A stretch of 6,295 nt of DNA from Acidiferrobacteraceae bacterium (GCA_002731295.1 PCBE01000013.1:1-6295); one strand, 5' to 3'; positions 1 through 5,900 are shown, numbered from the stretch's first letter. A program made the numbers and translations. Notes: a model not told the origin generated them from the sequence alone.

Positions 1-785
1 GGGGGGCATCACCACATGACTATTCGCTGCGTCCTTCCAATGCGGCATCGCTGGAAGCAGCCGATCTCGTCTTCTGGATCAACAGCGAACTGACACCTTG
101 GCTCGAAGGTGCTCTTAAAACGCTGGCTGCAGACGCCAAAATTATCGAACTGATGGATGCTAAAGGTTCCACAGTACTACCCTACCGTGAAGGTACAACC
201 TTCGAAGCACACCATCACGAACACAAACGTGACGAAAAGGGACACACAACAACTCAAAACAGCGACGCCACTGCGAACATTGACCCCCATGGCTGGCTCG
301 ATCCCGATAACGGCAAAACCTGGCTCGATGTCATCGCGACGGAGTTGTCGAAGATAGATCCCGAAAATACCGATATCTACTTCGAAAATGTCAGCCAAGG
401 CAAGACGGATATCGACGCTGTCATCTCTGAAATAGACGCAACACTGGCGACATTTCGCGGTACGAATTTCATTGTCTACCATGATGCCTATCAATATTTT
501 GAGAGGCGATTTGATGTCTTGGCAGCCGGCTCGATCTCTATGGGGGATGTCTCCGACCCGAGTCCAGCACGTATTGCAGAGATTCATCAAACAGTCGAAG
601 AACTGGACATGACGTGTGTGTTTTCTGAACCCCAGTTCAACCCAGAACTCGTAGCAACCGTGGTCGATGGGACCAAAGCCAGGGCCCGCGTGATTGACCC
701 GCTCGGTACCCGCCTCACCCTGGGTGCTGATTTCTATCTAAACCTTTTGCGCAACATTGCCCAAACCATGGCGAGCTGCTTGTGA
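1..785 (+). CDS. znuA: Zinc ABC transporter periplasmic substrate-binding protein ZnuA, 5' end missing
   Basis: This protein captures Zn2+ in the periplasm and hands it to the ZnuB/ZnuC importer. The reading frame is open from base 3 and enters from outside the window, so the first internal ATG (153) is not the true start. About 260 codons are present; compared with a usual length near 310, the signal peptide and first strand are missing. Visible cluster A-I binding-protein features are the SPHDYSLRPS segment with the first metal His (bases 15-17), a His-rich loop (HHHEH, about 210-225) followed by an acidic/Lys linker, the second His in DPHGW (288-290), the third in YHDAY (480-482), and Asp in DPLGT (696-698). 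A Cys in CVFSEPQF and the terminal ASCL Cys match the disulfide pair I recall from enterobacterial ZnuA. Other znu genes would lie outside the window. I see no Zur-like operator or terminator after the stop. A manganese-binding paralogue is possible, but the His loop favours zinc. Confidence 0.93.
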   Translation, partial: GASPHDYSLRPSNAASLEAADLVFWINSELTPWLEGALKTLAADAKIIELMDAKGSTVLPYREGTTFEAHHHEHKRDEKGHTTTQNSDATANIDPHGWLDPDNGKTWLDVIATELSKIDPENTDIYFENVSQGKTDIDAVISEIDATLATFRGTNFIVYHDAYQYFERRFDVLAAGSISMGDVSDPSPARIAEIHQTVEELDMTCVFSEPQFNPELVATVVDGTKARARVIDPLGTRLTLGADFYLNLLRNIAQTMASCL

Positions 786-859
786 TAACTGGGGTTAGAA
801 TTCGACATCTGACTCCGACAGTGGCTGATCAACCATCAAAATCAGAACAGCAACTCCCT

Positions 860-888
860 ATGACCCACGAGTCTAAAGTTTGTAGAAT
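860..888 (+). promoter_or_regulatory. Candidate sigma70 promoter for the first PhyH oxygenase
   Basis: ATGACC at 860-865 matches the -35 consensus TTGACA at four of six positions. It is followed by an exact 17-base spacer and TAGAAT at 883-888, five of six matches to TATAAT. Transcription would start near 895, leaving a short leader of about 26 bases before the ATG at 921. This is the best two-element promoter match I found in the window, and it suggests the oxygenase is not simply a read-through gene of the znuA transcript. Confidence 0.4.
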
Positions 889-920
889 GACGGTCACTTA
901 AACCGCCATACAGGTCGAAC

Positions 921-1769
921 ATGGCATTAACCACTGATCAGATTGGTTTTTACCAAGACAACGGTTACCTGCTACTCGAACAGGCCATTCCCAGCAGTGT
1001 GCTTACGAGCCTGCGTGAAACGGTGGATCATTTCATCGACGCATCGCGTGCGGTCGAGGCCAGTAACCGCATTTATGACCTCGATCAGTCGCACTCAGCA
1101 GATAGTCCCCGTGTCAGACGGCTCAAAGATCCCCACCTCCGGGATCCACTATTCAAGCAGATCGCAGAATGCCCCACGATTGTTGATCCCGTGTGCGAGC
1201 TGCTGGGGGGTACGGTTCGGTTCGATCACTCGAAACTGAACTTCAAGCACCCCGGGGCGAATGCCGAGATCAAGTGGCACCAGGACTGGGCATTTTATCC
1301 CCACACCAACGACGACATCCTTGCCGTAGGTGTTCTCATCGAAGACTGTACACCCGAGTGCGGCCCGCTAATGGTGATCCCAGGCAGTCATAAAGGCCCG
1401 GTGTTCGATCATCATCACAATGGTATTTTTGCCGGTGGTGTCAATACTGATGCCATCGGCAACCTGGTAGACAAAGCTGTACCGCTAATAGCACCGGCCG
1501 GCTCACTAACGATTCATCATGTCCGCACCCTACACGCCTCTGACAACAGCAGCACAAACACCCTGCGGCCACTGCTGCTGTTCAGCTATACAGCAGTCGA
1601 CGCCTTCCCCATTTTTTCAAGCTACGATCTGCAGGAATACGATTCGCGAATACTGCGTGGTGCGCCGGTGCATGAAGGCCGCATGGCGGCGTTACCGTTC
1701 CGGATCCATCTACCACAGGAACCCGGCACCGACTCGATCTATGACAATCAGGAATCCATGCAATGCTAG
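921..1769 (+). CDS. Phytanoyl-CoA dioxygenase (PhyH) family Fe(II)/2-oxoglutarate oxygenase
   Basis: A cytosolic non-heme iron oxygenase of 282 residues that would hydroxylate an unknown small substrate using O2 and 2-oxoglutarate. The N-terminal helix TTDQIGFYQDNGYLLLEQAI is the typical start of PhyH proteins. The iron ligands are visible as H120 and D122 (WHQDWAFY) and H205 (RTLHAS); R216 (NTLRP) is the likely 2-oxoglutarate anchor. The GPLMVIPGSHKGP segment (148-160) is the usual strand and turn after the core. Asp at 122 argues against a halogenase, which would carry Gly or Ala there. Length is normal for the family and no frame damage is seen. The start is supported by a modest AGGT (912-915), five bases before ATG, and by the candidate promoter at 860-888. 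It converges on a second PhyH gene 38 bases downstream. The two proteins share the fold but little sequence outside the motifs, so they are not a recent duplication. Substrate unknown. Confidence 0.88.
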   Translation: MALTTDQIGFYQDNGYLLLEQAIPSSVLTSLRETVDHFIDASRAVEASNRIYDLDQSHSADSPRVRRLKDPHLRDPLFKQIAECPTIVDPVCELLGGTVRFDHSKLNFKHPGANAEIKWHQDWAFYPHTNDDILAVGVLIEDCTPECGPLMVIPGSHKGPVFDHHHNGIFAGGVNTDAIGNLVDKAVPLIAPAGSLTIHHVRTLHASDNSSTNTLRPLLLFSYTAVDAFPIFSSYDLQEYDSRILRGAPVHEGRMAALPFRIHLPQEPGTDSIYDNQESMQC

Positions 1770-1807
1770 AACTTGCAATCGCTTTGCTTAAGCACAGTGT
1801 TTTCTGC

Positions 1808-2659
1808 TCATTCAATGCCAGATACTTCAACCTGGATCGCATCAGCGGTAGCGCCCAAACCACTGGGATTAGCGATAAACCGCTTCCAGTTCTTGATGCC
1901 TTGGGCATCGAAGTCCTTCTCCGGCGAAGGTTCGAGTTCGAGTTTGCTGTGCGCCGTGTTGCCCCGAACCGCAGATGCTGAATCGATGCCACCGTTGTTG
2001 CACTGGACCACATTAGCACTGATGTACTGTATCGATAAACCTATACGCGGCCGGTCTGAGGTATTGGGGTTTGAACCGTGGAGGACTTTTGAGTGATGAA
2101 TCGAAGCCTCTCCGGGGTCAAGTTCGACATGCACGAGTTGATCTTGTTCATGTGGTTCGATAGTTACTTCCTGGCCTGAAAAGAGGATATTTTCAGTGCC
2201 TGGAACAATCTCATGATCACGATTGCCTTGCAGGTGACTCCCTCTAAGCACGCTCATACAGCCGTTGTCATAGTGCGCGTCGGTCAGCGCTAGCCAGGCA
2301 GTGACAACCTGTTCTTCAGGCGAAAGACCCCAGTAAGTCCTATCCTGGTGCCAGCCAACGTAACCACCGGATTTAGGAGATTTTGCAAACACCGTTGCTG
2401 TCCAGCAGAGGATATCGGGCCCGATAACTGACTCCACTACATCAAGGAGTGCCTCATTTCGAATGACATCCGCCATCGCGCAACTGACCAGATTGGATTT
2501 AGATATTTGTGGACTAGCCACCCAGTGACCCATTCGAGATTGCAACACACCACAGTGGTCTGCCAGTATTCCAGCTTTCTCTGCATCTAAAATCCTAAGG
2601 GGAAAAACCACACCTTCACGCTGATATTGCGCATACTGCGTGGGAGAGAGTATCGTCAT
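1808..2659 (-). CDS. PhyH family Fe(II)/2-oxoglutarate oxygenase (second, divergent type)
   Basis: A 283-residue oxygenase of the PhyH superfamily, resembling the subset often annotated near SnoK, SyrP-like and chlorinating enzymes. Iron ligands are H104 and D106 (GWHQDRTYWGL) and H194 (KVLHGSNPN); R205 or R203 in SDRPRIGLSIQYI would hold 2-oxoglutarate. The conserved core TAWLALTDAHYDNGCM (120-135) and VLRGSH (137-142) is intact. D106 marks it as a hydroxylase-type enzyme, since halogenating relatives replace this Asp with Gly or Ala. The HGSNPN...R.G motif is typical of enzymes acting on small free or carrier-bound acids, but no substrate can be named. The start has a good ribosome site, AGGGTG on the minus strand (2665-2670), five bases before ATG. 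It is transcribed divergently from the enolase-family gene across a 222-base region, the usual sign of shared control. Its 3' end faces the other PhyH gene. Confidence 0.88.
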   Translation of the reverse strand: MTILSPTQYAQYQREGVVFPLRILDAEKAGILADHCGVLQSRMGHWVASPQISKSNLVSCAMADVIRNEALLDVVESVIGPDILCWTATVFAKSPKSGGYVGWHQDRTYWGLSPEEQVVTAWLALTDAHYDNGCMSVLRGSHLQGNRDHEIVPGTENILFSGQEVTIEPHEQDQLVHVELDPGEASIHHSKVLHGSNPNTSDRPRIGLSIQYISANVVQCNNGGIDSASAVRGNTAHSKLELEPSPEKDFDAQGIKNWKRFIANPSGLGATADAIQVEVSGIE

Positions 2660-2724
2660 ATTTTCACCCTGTTTAAATCACCCGATAAAGTCATCCAAAC
2701 TGTTCCCCACTATTTTGGCCTACG

Positions 2725-2753
2725 GTGAATTCAAAACCCAAGCTGAGTGAATT
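2725..2753 (+). repeat. Direct repeat GTGAATT, 22 bases apart, candidate operator
   Basis: GTGAATT occurs at 2725-2731 and 2747-2753, a spacing of 22 bases or about two helical turns, and both copies are followed by an A-rich run. The downstream copy sits in the spacer just before the TATAAT at 2757-2762; the upstream copy is centred about 41 bases before the predicted transcription start. This is a typical layout for a regulator that binds one face of the DNA, but the site matches no regulator I can name. Confidence 0.3.
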
Positions 2754-2756
2754 AAA

Positions 2757-2762
2757 TATAAT
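2757..2762 (+). promoter_or_regulatory. Candidate -10 element for the enolase-family gene
   Basis: A perfect TATAAT, with transcription expected near 2769 and a leader of roughly 110 bases before ATG 2882. No acceptable -35 hexamer lies 16 to 18 bases upstream (AAACCC at the 17-base position), and there is no TGn extension. If real, the promoter would depend on an activator, possibly at the GTGAATT repeats. Confidence 0.3.
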
Positions 2763-2823
2763 GTGATGCGATCTTTACGGATTCACAGAACCGAGGAGAA
2801 CTTCTATTCCGGTCTTACAAGTA

Positions 2824-2837
2824 TTGTTGAGTAACAA
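2824..2837. promoter_or_regulatory. Perfect dyad TTGTT-GAGT-AACAA in the enolase gene leader
   Basis: Five-base arms separated by four bases, centred about 51 bases before the enolase-family ATG and downstream of the predicted transcription start, where a repressor could block transcription. The spacing does not fit the GntR/FadR-type box TNGTnnnACNA, so I do not assign a regulator family. A short dyad like this could also occur by chance in A/T-rich DNA. Confidence 0.25.
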
Positions 2838-2881
2838 CCATAAACATTCACCACCTGTAGATAAATCGGCCAAAATTATCC

Positions 2882-4114
2882 ATGAAACTGCAGCAGATTG
2901 AAACGTGGGCCACTGTACCACCGACCGGCATCGGCGGCACATTCTGGGTCATCGTCAGACTCACCACCGATAACGGCATCCAGGGCATCGGTGAATGTTA
3001 CGGCATACCGGTATCCGGCGATATTGCCTGCCAAATGGTGGAAGATACATTCGAGCGCTATATCGCGGGGGAAAGCCCATTTAATGTGGAAACACTCTTT
3101 CGCCGCGTCTATTCGGCAGGTTTCACACAGCGGCCCGATGTTTCCATGATGGGTGTGTTCAGCGGCATGGAAATCGCTGTTTGGGATATTCTGGGTAAGG
3201 CGCTGAACCAACCCGTCTACAACCTCATCGGCGGACAGTTCCACGATCGCCTTCGAACCTATACCTATCTGTATCCCAAAAACTCTGGAGATGAAGGAAA
3301 CCCCAAAAACAAGGGCGATGATGTTTATCACGACGGCGATGCAGCAGCAGAACGCGCACTCGACTATATCGAGATGGGCTTTACCGCGGTCAAACAAGAC
3401 CCCACCGGGCCATACAGTTTTCAAGGCGGCAGAGAACTCTCGCTGCACGAACTCGCGCGTTCAGAATACAGCGTAAAGCGAATCCGAGAAGCGGTTGGTG
3501 ATCGCGCTGACATTCTGTTCGGCACACATGGGCAGATGACCACATCATCGGCGATCCGATTGGCCAAGCGTTTAGAACCTTACGATCCATTATGGTTTGA
3601 AGAGCCTTGCCCTCCGGACCAGATCCAAGCCATCGGCAAAGTAGCAAGTGCCACCACCATCCCGGTCGCCGCCGGCGAGCGACTGACGACTAAACAGGAG
3701 TTTCACGAATGTTTGAAAGCCGGTATTTCCATTCTGCAGCCGGATATCGGACGCAGTGGTGGCATCTGGGAGACCAAGAAGATTTTTGTCCTGAGCGAAT
3801 TGTTTAATGCCCAGGTCGCACCACACATTTATTGTGGTCCAATCGCCCATGCCGCCGCTGCACACGTGGCATTCAGCAGCCCCAGTTTCCTAATTCTTGA
3901 AACGATTCAAACCGAATTTCACGATAACCTGCTGACCCGCTCACTGACCTGGGATCACGGCTATATGTTGGCGCCGACAGAACCGGGCCTGGGCATAGAA
4001 CTCAATGTGGAAACGATCTTAAACCATCCCTATAGCAGTGGCGGTCGGCTACATCTGGAAATGTGCAATACCCCGCTGGACTCAAACAACCAGAAAAAGA
4101 TCACAGAACTCTAA
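2882..4114 (+). CDS. Mandelate racemase/muconate lactonizing enzyme family protein (enolase superfamily), probable sugar-acid or hydroxy-acid dehydratase
   Basis: A 410-residue enolase-superfamily enzyme. These cytosolic enzymes remove the alpha proton of a carboxylate and then dehydrate, epimerise or cycloisomerise it. The N-terminal capping domain (1 to about 125) includes GIGECYG and the helix MEIAVWDILGKALNQPVY; the barrel follows. Candidate base K171 lies in AVKQD. Metal ligands E240 (WFEEP) and E266 (AAGERL) are present, as are H315 (APHIYCGP) and E340 (LILETI). The first metal ligand, normally Asp in a DxHG-type motif, is Gly214 in FGTHGQM; the rest of that motif, including H216, is kept. 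A hydrophilic insert rich in Gly, Lys and Asp spans about 132-153. The C-terminal PTEPGLGIELN is family-typical. The start is the first usable codon after an in-frame stop at 2858-2860, yet no Shine-Dalgarno sequence precedes it. It is divergent from a PhyH oxygenase and 102 bases ahead of a barrel protein gene. The family call is firm; the reaction is not. Confidence 0.9.
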   Translation: MKLQQIETWATVPPTGIGGTFWVIVRLTTDNGIQGIGECYGIPVSGDIACQMVEDTFERYIAGESPFNVETLFRRVYSAGFTQRPDVSMMGVFSGMEIAVWDILGKALNQPVYNLIGGQFHDRLRTYTYLYPKNSGDEGNPKNKGDDVYHDGDAAAERALDYIEMGFTAVKQDPTGPYSFQGGRELSLHELARSEYSVKRIREAVGDRADILFGTHGQMTTSSAIRLAKRLEPYDPLWFEEPCPPDQIQAIGKVASATTIPVAAGERLTTKQEFHECLKAGISILQPDIGRSGGIWETKKIFVLSELFNAQVAPHIYCGPIAHAAAAHVAFSSPSFLILETIQTEFHDNLLTRSLTWDHGYMLAPTEPGLGIELNVETILNHPYSSGGRLHLEMCNTPLDSNNQKKITEL

Positions 4115-4216
4115 TCGCGATTCGCACCGGTCGACCTCAAGTCCTGACAAAGTCTGCCGAACCTGGCTCTACACCCTCACAATTCATTCCATTCACCATC
4201 AAGCAACACCTTAATC

Positions 4217-4903
4217 ATGGGAGATAAAGGCACAGTAAATCCTACAGGTGTCCTTGCGCTCTGGAACGACTGTAAGACGAGCAAAGAATCCTTGTACGAA
4301 AAGTGGTACCAGGGCGAGCATCTTCATGACCGTGTGAGTATCCCGGGTTTCAAGCTCGGCCGTCGTCATGAGTCCAACGACGCTACTCCAAAATATTTCA
4401 CCTATTACGAAACTGAATCGGCTGAAGTGCTGTTTTCAGAGGCCTACCTGTACCAGTTGGACAACCCATCCATACTGACGCGTGAGGTGATGCAGGGTGT
4501 TTTTACCAACGTATCCCGTACGGTCTGCAGCTGCGTACACCAGGTGGGCGAACCGCGAGGCAGTCACGTCATCACGGCCCGTTCAGGTAGACCATCAAAT
4601 AAAGATGACCTCAAGGCTATCGCCGATCATCTAAATAACACCTCGGGATGCCTGCGCTCCGAAGTGTGGGTCCGATATTCACTCAACTCAAATCCTACGG
4701 GCAACAACCCCAGGGGCGAGGAACAAATACGCGGCCGCGATTCCCGTATCGAATGGTGTGTGGTCGCCCATGCAGTGAATGAGTCAACAGCTAAACTCAT
4801 TGCCAGGAAGTTGGAGCAATCTACCTACCCGGACCTACAGCTTGGCATCTACCGGTTTATGTGTGAACTGCGGCACGAGGATTTGGGGACAAGAACTGGT
4901 TGA
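4217..4903 (+). CDS. Uncharacterised protein with EthD-like dimeric alpha/beta-barrel N-terminal part
   Basis: A 228-residue soluble protein with no signal peptide or membrane segment. The N-terminal half starts with a strand (GVLALWND, 11-18), followed by the motif WYQGEHLHDRVSIPGF (30-45). Its WY..EH...R...PGF pattern is typical of EthD-like and other small dimeric alpha/beta-barrel proteins. A second strand (KYFTYYETES, 59-68) and SEAYLYQLDNPSILTREVM (74-92) follow, ending in NVSRTVCSC. The C-terminal half (about 115-220) may form a second, weaker barrel-type unit (SRIEWCVVAHAV, then LQLGIYRFMCEL). Such proteins often sit beside catabolic genes, acting as small lyases, isomerases or accessory factors, but no activity is established for this type that I know of. 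No Shine-Dalgarno sequence precedes ATG 4217; an in-frame stop at 4145-4147 limits any upstream extension. It follows the enolase-family gene by 102 bases and may be cotranscribed. Its stop lies 11 bases from the end of the opposing methyltransferase gene. Confidence 0.75.
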   Translation: MGDKGTVNPTGVLALWNDCKTSKESLYEKWYQGEHLHDRVSIPGFKLGRRHESNDATPKYFTYYETESAEVLFSEAYLYQLDNPSILTREVMQGVFTNVSRTVCSCVHQVGEPRGSHVITARSGRPSNKDDLKAIADHLNNTSGCLRSEVWVRYSLNSNPTGNNPRGEEQIRGRDSRIEWCVVAHAVNESTAKLIARKLEQSTYPDLQLGIYRFMCELRHEDLGTRTG

Positions 4904-4914
4904 ATTCCAGAATC

Positions 4915-5610
4915 CTACTCTTGAGTCTGCACGGCAGTCACAGCCCGAAACTCAAACAAAACCAGCATCGGCCAGCCAACATATTTTTCTGAACGCGGAA
5001 AATTCGCTGTCAGTTGTGCATCTGCCGAGTGCTCTGAAAAGTGTACGAGCTCGAGCGATGCCGAAACTGCTCCCATCACCAGATCAGAGAGTTGATGAGG
5101 CAGGCTACCGGGACGGATTTTCTCACCTGAATTTGGGTCCGTGAACTGCGCCTGCGAATCGCGGAGAAACATGGCTGGGTGCATTGCGGAAACAACAGCC
5201 CGACCCGAATTGTCCAGCACGCGCGCAACCTCGGAAAAATAATGAGCAAGATCAGCAATGTGTTCCAGCACCAGTCCGCTGACCACCAGATCAAACTCAC
5301 CTGCCTCAAACGGCAGGTGCTGGTGAAGATCGTGCGCAATCAGCTCAATCGAATAATCCGTGGTTTTCTCATGCGCTTTTACTAGCATAGCCTCCGAAAA
5401 ATCGATCCCGGTCACCTTGGCTCCCGCTTGTGCCAGCCATAGCGCATGGCGCCCTGTGCCACATCCCATATCCAAAACCCGAAGTCCTTGGACGTTACCG
5501 CAGGCTTGCTGAACCAGAGGACCCTCCAATCCCTGAAGCGGGTTCTGATCATCATCGTAGACTTTCGCCCAACGGTCATAACCGTCTTTCACGTTAGAGA
5601 GTGTTTCCAT
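4915..5610 (-). CDS. Class I SAM-dependent methyltransferase
   Basis: A 231-residue cytosolic Rossmann-fold methyltransferase (Methyltransf_11/25 type) that transfers a methyl group from S-adenosylmethionine to an unknown acceptor. Motif I is VLDMGCGTGRHALWLA (45-60), followed by the acidic end of strand 2 in VTGIDFSEAML (66-75) and the adenine-contact region AHDLHQHLPF (92-101). Motif IV is FDLVVSGLVLEHI (106-118), and the post-motif helix and strand include RVLDNSGRAVVSAMHPAM (130-147). The C-terminal part (FTDPNSGE, then PRSEKYVGWPML at 205-216) is a distinctive tail that probably forms the substrate side. A GAGG site on the minus strand (5617-5620), six bases before ATG, lies inside the end of the upstream small membrane-protein gene. 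That gene's stop is one base away, which indicates translational coupling. A small-molecule acceptor is most likely; I cannot support BioC, UbiE or another specific assignment. Confidence 0.87.
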   Translation of the reverse strand: METLSNVKDGYDRWAKVYDDDQNPLQGLEGPLVQQACGNVQGLRVLDMGCGTGRHALWLAQAGAKVTGIDFSEAMLVKAHEKTTDYSIELIAHDLHQHLPFEAGEFDLVVSGLVLEHIADLAHYFSEVARVLDNSGRAVVSAMHPAMFLRDSQAQFTDPNSGEKIRPGSLPHQLSDLVMGAVSASLELVHFSEHSADAQLTANFPRSEKYVGWPMLVLFEFRAVTAVQTQE

Positions 5611-5611
5611 C

Positions 5612-5797
5612 TCAAACCTCGAATGAGTAAAGCACCACTGCTGTCGCGATAACGACCACAGTCAACGTCAACAACAGGCTATACACCATAGCTTTGCGAC
5701 CCTCAATGCGCGCTTTCCACAACTCTTTGAGCAATATGAGAACAACGACACCCACCACAACAAAAAGAAACCCAATCGACCCAAAAAACTCTTTCAC
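5612..5797 (-). CDS. Small two-helix inner-membrane protein, GTG start
   Basis: A 61-residue hydrophobic protein with two predicted transmembrane helices: about 6-23 (rich in Val, Leu, Phe) and 37-58 (LLLTLTVVVIATAVVLY). They are joined by a basic loop, KELWKARIEGRK (24-35). By the positive-inside rule the loop faces the cytoplasm and both ends face the periplasm. The start is a GTG at 5797-5795 supported by a strong AGGAG eight bases upstream; no ATG in this frame is better placed. The stop is one base before the methyltransferase ATG, and that gene's ribosome site lies within this one's last codons, so the two form an operon. I do not recognise the family. It is too small to be an enzyme by itself and could be a membrane anchor or a stress-type small protein. 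The coupling to the methyltransferase is the only clue to its role. Confidence 0.75.
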   Translation of the reverse strand: MKEFFGSIGFLFVVVGVVVLILLKELWKARIEGRKAMVYSLLLTLTVVVIATAVVLYSFEV

Positions 5798-5805
5798 GTG
5801 GCGAT

Positions 5806-5810
5806 CTCCT
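5806..5810 (-). promoter_or_regulatory. Strong Shine-Dalgarno AGGAG fixing the GTG start of the small membrane protein
   Basis: On the minus strand AGGAG is followed by eight bases and then GTG. This is the strongest correctly placed ribosome site in the window and decides the start of the 61-residue gene at a non-ATG codon. Confidence 0.75.
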
Positions 5811-5863
5811 CACGCACAGTGCTATCAAGCGGCTACGGTAATCCGCCTTCAACACGTATGTTC

Positions 5864-5876
5864 TGTGCCCAGCACA
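5864..5876. promoter_or_regulatory. Perfect dyad TGTGC-CCA-GCACA upstream of the dehydrogenase promoter
   Basis: Two five-base arms flank a three-base centre, forming a 13-base perfect inverted repeat. It is centred about 43 bases before the predicted transcription start of the dehydrogenase gene, close to the usual position of an activator that contacts RNA polymerase next to -35. It also lies within the control region shared with the divergent membrane protein/methyltransferase operon. No regulator can be named. Confidence 0.35.
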
Positions 5877-5900
5877 AACACCTCCCGAACGAAGACATCA

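Larger units (their letters stand above)
2660..2881. promoter_or_regulatory. Divergent control region between PhyH oxygenase and enolase-family gene
   Basis: This 222-base A/T-rich stretch must carry the promoters of both flanking genes. I see a TATAAT at 2757-2762 facing the enolase gene and a TATATT on the opposite strand over 2755-2760. The hexamer GTGAAT occurs at 2725 and 2747, and inverted as ATTCAC at 2781-2786 and 2846-2851. There is a perfect 14-base dyad, TTGTTgagtAACAA, at 2824-2837. An isolated AGGAG at 2794-2798 has no standard start codon behind it. No coding region could be supported inside. The arrangement suggests a regulator-bound region, but the regulator is not encoded in the window. 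Confidence 0.6.

Noticed and set aside
153..785. ZnuA read as a complete 210-residue protein from ATG 153
   Set aside because: The same frame is open back to base 3 and encodes the conserved metal-binding SPHDYSLRPS segment before that ATG, so the gene is truncated by the window edge.
1785..1794. Palindrome TGCTTAAGCA between the convergent PhyH genes as a bidirectional terminator
   Set aside because: The arms leave no loop, the stem is short and A/T-rich, and no proper T-run follows on either strand, so termination cannot be supported.
1582..2019. Minus-strand frame of 145 codons spanning the ends of both PhyH genes
   Set aside because: It overlaps two well-supported genes in other frames, is rich in Arg and Ser in a way typical of shadow frames, and has no domain pattern.
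1808..2659. The minus-strand oxygenase as a 2-oxoglutarate halogenase
   Set aside because: Halogenases of this fold replace the iron-binding Asp with Gly or Ala; here D106 is present in WHQD.
2876..3448. Long minus-strand frame (190 codons) opposite the enolase gene
   Set aside because: It is antisense to strongly conserved enolase-superfamily sequence, and its translation shows no recognisable motif; it follows from the codon pattern of the real gene.
4129..4136. GGTCGACC palindrome after the enolase gene
   Set aside because: An eight-base palindrome alone is expected by chance at this scale; there is no second copy or terminator structure.
4779..5144. Plus-strand frame of 121 codons across the barrel-protein and methyltransferase ends
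   Set aside because: It overlaps both supported genes in other frames, and its translation has no recognisable features.
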